DNA of 64,000 nucleotides from Zasmidium citrigriseum. Lineage: Eukaryota; Ascomycota; Dothideomycetes; Mycosphaerellales; Mycosphaerellaceae. Positions 57,301 to 64,000 of this stretch are shown in pieces. The stretch covers positions 62,001-126,000 of the forward strand of contig NHNW01000001.1 in the NCBI GenBank assembly GCA_002786025.1, written 5' to 3'. Position numbers and translations under genes: made by a program. The number at the start of each line of letters is the position of its first letter. Position 1 is the first letter of the stretch. A model generated the notes under the pieces. That model was not told the origin of the DNA, ran no database searches, and worked only from the letters and a program-made list of their open reading frames with translations.

Positions 57301-59198
57301 CCTACATTACGGCGTAGCGAGTATAATAGATACGATAGACGAAGTATTATTATATCCTTATTAAGTATAATATATATTACTAGGATATTATCTAAACTAC
57401 TAGTATTAAGATCCTTCGCTACTTCGGGATCTCGATAGCCTTAGAGCTAGCTAAGGGCGTCTAGGACGATATATATATAGCTAGGTCGATAGAGTACCTC
57501 TAGGTTTAAGAACTAACTAAGATATATACTCGCGTTAATAAGCCTACTATTTAGCTTATCGGTAGAGACCGTCTATATAATATAGAACTTCTTCGCGATC
57601 GCTATTACTACGGAATAGTTAGTAAAGACGTATACTTTTAGTACTATATTAACTAGGTAGTAGAACTTTCTTACTACCTATACTACGCTAGCTATCTCGA
57701 GTTCCGTAAAGAAGTATCTCGACTCGGCGCTAGTAAGAGCGTATAACTCGAATATAATAACCTAGATCTTATATAATAGAAAGGTTTTCGAGCGCTTTAA
57801 CTATATCGTACTATCTATAAAGTTAGATATATAATTATCTTTACGGATATACGCCTCCGCTTTAGGTTCTATATTAGATATAGGATCGCCTTTAACGTAG
57901 TAAATTATAATACCGATTCCGAACTACTTTAACGAGTCTACGTCGATATATAGAGTTTAGTTCGAGTCTAGATAATATAGGAATATTTTACCGCCTTACT
58001 AGACTAGACGGCCTTTAGCGTCGACTCGCTCGGACTCTAGTTAGTAAGAAAGGATCTAAGGTTCTTCCTCCTAGAACTCTTAAATCGTATTAAAGGCTTC
58101 GTCTATTTTAGGTGTCTACTCTAACTTAGAAGACTTAGTATAGTACTTTCGCTTCGCTCCTTTCTAAGGTACCTTACGTAAGAGATCCTTCTTAACTTCC
58201 TATAAGACTTTACTAATAGCGGAGTAATATAGAATCTTATTACGTAGAAAGCCCGTAAGACTAAGATACGTCTCGAGCTCCTTCGCGTTAACTAGCTTAG
58301 AGATAGCTCTTAACGCTATTAGGCGCTCGCTATTAGTCGCTATACCTAGTCCTAAGACTTAATAACTAAGGACTTAGGTAGAGGGGAAGCTAAGGAACGC
58401 TTTCTTAGGCGATAGACTAAGATTCTTTAAGTTTAGGAGGCTAAGGACTTAGTCTAGGTAGTCTAAATACTCGTCGAATATATAACTAGCGACTATAATA
58501 TCGTCGATATAACTATATATAAAGAAGAAGTCTCTTAGCTAGCTATCGACGATTCGTTAGACGTACTATACTAAGCTATAGTAACCTATAGCGGCTACTA
58601 TAAGTACTTCCTAACTATAGTAGCTATTAATATATATCTTCTAGTACTTATTAATAGTAGTTAAAAACTAGTAGAATATCGCCCTCGCGTCGAGCGTCGA
58701 AATAAAGGTACGGCTAAATAGCTTCGCTATAATCTAATCCTACCGTAGTAGTAGATAGGTATCTTTCTATAAGATTTTATTAAGGCCTTAGATATCTATT
58801 ACTACTCTCGGTTTCTAGGTAATAGTTCCGTCTTTATTATAGACTATACGCTAAACTACGAAGTATAGCTAGGCTAGCCTACTCGGTTCCTCTACGTACT
58901 TTATCTTCCCTTCGGCGTAGAGCTTATTAAAGGTCTTGTCTACTTCCTTTTAGTTACGATATAAAAGCGGGTAGACCTTCGTATACTAGGGATCTCTCTC
59001 CTAACTATCGATTAGAGGAATACGTATACGCTACTCCTCGAGGATATCGACTACGGACCCCTTATCTTTCTATAACTCGGGATATTTATCGACTACTTTC
59101 CGAAGAGCTTCTACTTAAGTAGAAGTACTATAGACTATAACTCCGTTAGGAAGGATAGTCTTAAGGAGCTCTTTCTACTCCTACTCGAGGCTTTTAGG
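54330..59198 (-). pseudogene. pol: E4 pol remnant (RT-RH-IN and tail)
   Basis: Collinear with E3 pol. YIDD is intact at 58500-58511 within S-Y-I-D-D-I-I-V-A-S. S-T-L-D-A-R-A-I-F-Y, corresponding to the RT motif of E3, is near 58690. Blocks such as ggtcgatagagtacctctag (57483-57502) are shared letter for letter with E3 (45512-45531). The integrase zinc-binding region lies near 56.6-56.86 kb. The frame is -1 relative to the upstream Gag-protease frame, as in E3. Downstream it may include the counterpart of the short basic ORF. RIP-type stops throughout. Confidence 0.75.
59192..59198 (-). promoter_or_regulatory. Candidate -1 ribosomal frameshift site, PR/RT junction of E4
   Basis: Coding strand C_CTA_AAA in the upstream frame, identical to the E3 site and in the same relation to both frames. 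The sequence just upstream differs by an indel of about 45 bases, yet the heptamer is kept. Confidence 0.6.
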
Positions 59199-62100
59199 TA
59201 CTAGTAAGGATAAGTATCGTTATCGTTAGTATCGCTAGCGTCCTTCTTTAGTAGAGGATCGGGAGGAGAGACTTAGAAGTAATAGGTAGAAGCGTCGAGG
59301 CGGTAAGCTCTATTAATCTTAAGCTCCTTAACTATACCTAATACTTAAGAAGCTATAATCTTAAGCTTACGGTTAGTAGGGTTTATAACTTCGATAACTC
59401 TCGTCCTCGCGTCGATAATACTATATATAATAATACCGCCTTTAGCTATAAAGGTAATATTAGCTTTCGTAGAGTAGAACTCGTAATTACGATTATTAAG
59501 GACTATATCTTAGATCTTAATCCGCTTAAAACAATAGGCTAGGATTATCTCTAAGTATATCGACGTAATATTATAATTAGCCTAACGCTTACTACGGGGC
59601 GTAACTAAAATCCTTATTACTACGTTTCTATTCTCTATAAGAGTTACTCGCTCGTTCTTAAGGTCTATTATAAATCTAGCTAGTACTATTATATTTACGC
59701 CGAGGAGTAAGTTATAAGGAAGGTTCTTTATTACGCGGACTAGCTATATAATCTTATATAATACTAGAGCGTTTATACTAGGTACGCGGGCTAGGAAGTA
59801 TATCGGAAGCTTAATCTATATACTATTAGTAGTTTTACCTACTAGGCTAGTAAAGGTAAGCGGCTTCGAAGCGGTATAGAGCGCCTTATAGAATTCTTCG
59901 TCGCTAAGCGCTAAGCGTAACTAGTCCTTATTAACTATTAAGGCCTAGTTTCCTATATCTAAGTAAACCTTACGCGGCTTACTATTAGGCGAGAAGGTGT
60001 ATATTCCTTTAACTATATTCTATCTAGTAAACTAGCGCTCTTCTAGACCTCTAGGAATACCTATAGTATAAGGTACTACTTATACTAGTACGTTAATAAC
60101 CTCTAGGCTATAGAGATTAGGATTATCGCGGGCCTATAAGATCTCTAAGATATAAGACTCTATAGCTAAGAGCTTAGATTACTATATATCCGCTAAATCG
60201 GCGTCTATAGCGTCCTTAACGCGGGGCTACGTTAATAAGGTACTATCTATAATCTATTCTAGCTTAGTTATCTATACTAAACCCGTTAAGTTCGAATCGC
60301 CTCCTACCTCGTTAGAAGCTCGCTAACGTCGTAGCGCTTAGTTATAGACTTCGAACTTATAGTCCTTACAGATATACTTATATAGCTAGTTATTAGAGTT
60401 ATAAGTCTCTCCGTAGTTATTATATTAGAAGCGAGGAGTTAGAGGGGCCGAAACTTAGAAGTCGATACTCTTTAAGGTACGCTCTATAGTAATACTAGCC
60501 TTAGGAATTGTAACGAAGTTATTATAAGCTCGATCGTTAATAGGGTTAGAGTCTTTAACTTTATTATAAGTAGGATTAAACTCGACTAGCTAAGGTTATA
60601 GAGACTAATAGTCGCTATTATCCTATAAGTACTATAGCTAATTAAACTACTAGTATTATAGCTAATTAAACTACTAGTATTAGGAATATTAGGGCTAAGG
60701 TTTATACGAAACTACTAGCTATACGAACTCTTACTAGGAAGGTAGAGTCTACTTATACTATTAGGGAATACTAGTATTAACGAGTACGGCGCTATTCTAG
60801 ACGCTATTACGACGCTTATCCGTAAAGTATAACTAAGCTTTATCTTAACTACGTTAACCTTAGTCGTTTAAACTAGCTTAGGTAATTACGAGCTAGTTCT
60901 TTAGAGCTAGGAGACCTTATATATTTCCTCCTTACTATAGATTATACTATTAACGATACCTACCTTATTAGTTCTAACGAGAGTACGGGGCTTAAGGATA
61001 TCGCGGTTAGTATCCCTTACTAATATACGGATTATTAGAGTTTAGGCCTTAATAGTTACTATAGTTCTATTAAGGATTTCCCCTACTATAACCTTAGTTA
61101 CCGCTAGAGCCTCCTCCTTAGCCCTACTATTACTAGTTATTATACTACCGGAAATTATTAAAGGGGTTACTATTATAGTATCTACTACCTATCGACTACG
61201 AGCTCGCGTCGATAGCCTTACTACTAGTAGATTACTATAGTTAGGACGTACTATTAGATTCCGTAGCGATAAAGGGATTCGCTAGATACTACTACTCTAG
61301 CTTACCCTAGCTAAGGTCCTACTACGACTTATTCTTAGCTTTAAGTTTGTTAATAAACTCGTTAATCGTAGTCCTTAATATTAGCTTATTAATCTAACCT
61401 CTTAGACCTAGCTTAATTTAATTCTACGCTACTATTAATTAAGTATAGGTTATCGATAGATCGTACTAATGGGTAAGTCGTACGACCGTCTAGACGTATT
61501 CTATAGGGGACTTCTAAGTACGTACGTAGTTACGAGTCTACTAAGTAGCTACTAGCTAGCGCTAAGCTATTACTATAGAAATTCGAAACTAGCTAACTAG
61601 AACTTAGACCTAGTAATTAACGCGGTCCCCTCTAGTAATATATTAGCGATCCTTAGTACGTAATACCTAATAATACTAATTATAAGCTCGACCCTAGAGG
61701 TATAGAGAAATACCTATTTAAAGTTACTAATAGTTAAACTATTCGTACGCTACTTCTAGTCTATTAGTAAAGGTAATAATGTTATAGTAGTAGGTAGCGC
61801 CTCTTATAAACGTAGAGGTATTAGTATTAGGGTTAAAGTAGCTAAGATACTTAGGCTTAAACTAAAGAGCTAGAGGGGCTTAGCTAATATATTAAGGTTA
61901 CTACTTATTATATATCCTCCTAGCTAGAGGTTACTCCTATCCGCTAAATAGGCTAGGTCGATAGTCTTTAGTATAGCGCTACTACGGAACTAGAGACTAT
62001 TATAGTTAGCTAGTAGGATCTAGCGCTCGCTCTTACTTAAGGTAGTCGAGTCGCTATAGTAGTACGTTAATATCTAAATTCTAGATTTACGGCTACTACT

Positions 62101-63600
62101 ATAGAGTATATTATTACTAAGGAATATACTATTACTAAGGAGTATATCGTAGCTATAGATATATATATAGGGGAGCTTATCTCTCTTAGGGTAGAGCGCG
62201 CTAGTCTTCGCGTAGGAATAGGTAGGTAGTATATAGGCGCTAGAGGTAAGGAGCGGCGGCTATGTTTACTATTCGTACGCCCTAGTCTACTAGCTACTTA
62301 TTACGAGCTTCTCGCTCGCGTATAGCGCGCTCTAGTAAGTTTAACCCCTCTAGTATAAGCTTATATAGAGCGTTATCCTTCTAGGCCTACTTATAGGCCT
62401 TATTACGAGCTATTCTTAAGCGCTCTTATACGACTACCTACTACTTAGGTAAGAAACTATTAGGTATATTCTCCTTTTCCTAGTAGTAACTCTAGACTTA
62501 ATAACTATTAAATAAGTTCTCGAACGCTCTAATTATACGAGAAGGTTCGCCTATAGCTAGCTAGTTACTAGCTAACGCTCTATTATATATAGTTAGAGCT
62601 ATAGCGTAATTAACGCGGCCTTATAATTCGGTTATATCGTAATAAAGAAGCGAATCTTAGTAGAAGAGGCTTAGAGTATAGCCTAAGGAGGTCTAACCTT
62701 AGATTAGGTACTCGATATTATATAATACGAACCGCTCGCGAAGCTTAGGTACTCTTAATAAGTATAGAGTATAATTAAGTCTATCGAGCGAGCGTACTTC
62801 GTATTCTTCTATAGTTAGGAGAACTAATTCGTCTTTATCGTAGTCTTTAGGCTCGATATTAAAGTTAGATAAGGCTTACCTCTATTCTAGCTCCTCTTTA
62901 ATAGCTAGCTAAGCGAGCTTCTTCTCGAGCTACTCTTACTCGTAAAGCTAGTAATACTATATAAACTTAATAAAGGAAGAGTAAGCCTTCTAGTAGACTA
63001 TAAGCTAGTCCGCTATTACTATAGTAACGTTTAGAATTCGTTACTAGGTAGCCTAGTTAGTAGGGAATCTAGTACCGCTAGCTACGAGTTCTCTAATCTA
63101 GAGTAGGTACTAGCCTTCGTACGGGTCTAAGCCCTAAGGAGCTACTAATTAGGAACGCGTATAGCCTCGAGGTTATAGGTAAGGAATCTCGTAGTAGAAG
63201 TATAGTATAGCTCGAAGACGATAGTATAAATCGCCTAGTAAGAAGTCCTTCTTAGGATTAGTCTTAAGGTTATTAGGAAAGGCGTAATAACGAAGTAAGG
63301 GTACTACGAATAGGCGTAGAAAGTATTACTCGCGTTCGTCGTTAGGTAAAGGAGGCTTAAGTAAAGACTTAAAGTTAATTAGTAAGATATCTAGTAGAGA
63401 ACTCTACGGCTCTAGATTAGCGACTATAGATCGTTATAAGCGGCCTATAGTCCGCCTATATAACGATACTAATCGACGCGAGTATATAGATTACTATATA
63501 GTTACTATAGTACGGGTATATAACTAGTTAGGATTTAGTAAGGAAGGTATCTAGACTTACGGAGGTCGAAGAGTAGATAGCTACGACGTCGACTATATAT
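59199..63600 (-). pseudogene. gag: E4 gag-protease remnant
   Basis: Corresponds in position to E3 47.2-50.5 kb. The frame near 59559 reads I-T-S-I-Y-L-E-I-I with F-K-R-I-K-I downstream, matching V-T-S-M-E-L-I-T-I and I-K-R-I-P-I of E3. Gag itself is strongly diverged, and its start cannot be placed; by distance it should be near 62.7-62.8 kb. RIP-type stops are frequent. Confidence 0.55.
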
Positions 63601-64000
63601 TTCGACGTATATATAGCTAAGATTTCGATCTTATAATAGCTAGTAAGACGGGGAAGGCGAAATAGTAGAGGGTTAGGTAGTTAAATATATAGGAGTCTAG
63701 ATAGAAGGGACGTAAAAGCTACTAAGACTAGGTAGGGATAACGTAACTACGCTATCCTAGAAAGAGCGATAATCTTAGTAAGAGCTATAGTAAACTAGTA
63801 GGAGAGGACTAGTTAAGGTATAGCCTTAGGGTAATCGACGCGGTCCTATAGTAGGCTAGAAGATCTAGTTTACTAACCTTTAAGATAGCGCTTTTACGTA
63901 CGTCTAGAGTTATAGCTATAGGCGGGCGGGGCCCTTTACGGCTAACTAGCTATAACTCGCTATATCGATAGGATCGCCTAGGTTCGCTAAACCGCTAGTA
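63601..64000 (-). other. E4 5' leader, truncated by the window edge
   Basis: Holds the decamer at 63833, equivalent to 51563 of E3, where the distance to the LTR is 234 bases. No gene is seen. Confidence 0.55.

Larger units (their letters stand above)
30540..64000 (-). mobile_element. E4: old Ty3/gypsy element, split by E2 and E3, right end outside the window
   Basis: E4 consists of 30540-31383, 37746-38491 and 51893-64000, about 13.7 kb in total. It is heavily RIP-mutated and collinear with E3. Landmarks match E3 at similar distances from the 3' end: LTR and purine tract, extra ORF with a basic N-terminus near 54.33 kb, integrase region near 56.7 kb, YIDD at 58500-58511, and frameshift heptamer at 59192-59198. 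The E2 insertion point lies in the extra ORF, and the E3 insertion point lies further along the same ORF. By alignment with E3, the 5' LTR should begin near 64,070, just beyond the right edge. Confidence 0.8.

Noticed and set aside
1..64000. tRNA, rRNA or intact host genes
   Set aside because: No cloverleaf or conserved rRNA segment was recognised, and all long frames belong to transposable elements or carry RIP-type stops.

Overview
The window is a repeat graveyard from a filamentous fungus of the kind that performs repeat-induced point mutation (RIP, Pezizomycotina). In most of it the dinucleotides CA and TG are nearly absent, TA is in great excess and CG is abundant. This is the signature of CpA to TpA mutation on both strands. 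No intact host gene, tRNA or rRNA was found. Almost everything is transposable elements whose CAA, CAG and TGG codons have become stops and whose Cys and His codons have become Tyr. Reading frames can still be followed through those stops.

Layout. 1-2007 is RIP-saturated spacer. 2008-8915 (E1) is a full-length Ty3/gypsy LTR retrotransposon on + with 141-bp LTRs and a perfect 5-bp target duplication. 8916-14721 is spacer with minisatellites and a degenerate DDE integrase-core gene on -. 14722-24981 is a 10.26-kb DNA transposon with inverted ends. It has a hAT-type transposase on + and a second unrecognised gene on -, and its introns are filled with 13-bp repeats. 24982-30537 is spacer dense in tandem arrays and in ~40-bp palindromes built on TTCTACGAAGTA.

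From about 30540 to beyond the right edge lies E4, an old and heavily mutated Ty3/gypsy-like element on -. Two younger elements split it. E2 (31384-37745, +) is a Ty3/gypsy chromovirus-like element with 196-bp LTRs. E3 (38492-51892, -) is a 13.4-kb Ty3/gypsy element with 96-bp LTRs and a perfect 5-bp target duplication. E3 is the youngest: its 5' quarter (about 49.3-51.9 kb) has almost normal CA/TG content.

The most interesting system is the E3/E4 family. Gag and protease are in one frame. Reverse transcriptase, RNase H, integrase and a chromodomain-like tail are in the -1 frame, and both elements carry the same heptamer at the switch point, which becomes the canonical slippery CCCAAAA once one RIP transition is undone. 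Downstream of pol lies a very large extra ORF in E3 (1,254 codons, 38701-42465). It has only RIP-type TAA/TAG interruptions and a single terminal TGA, and it is recognisably conserved in E4. The same two elements share a dispersed decamer, YYGCGTCGAT in the sense strand, at about 20 places, of which at least eight are at equivalent positions.
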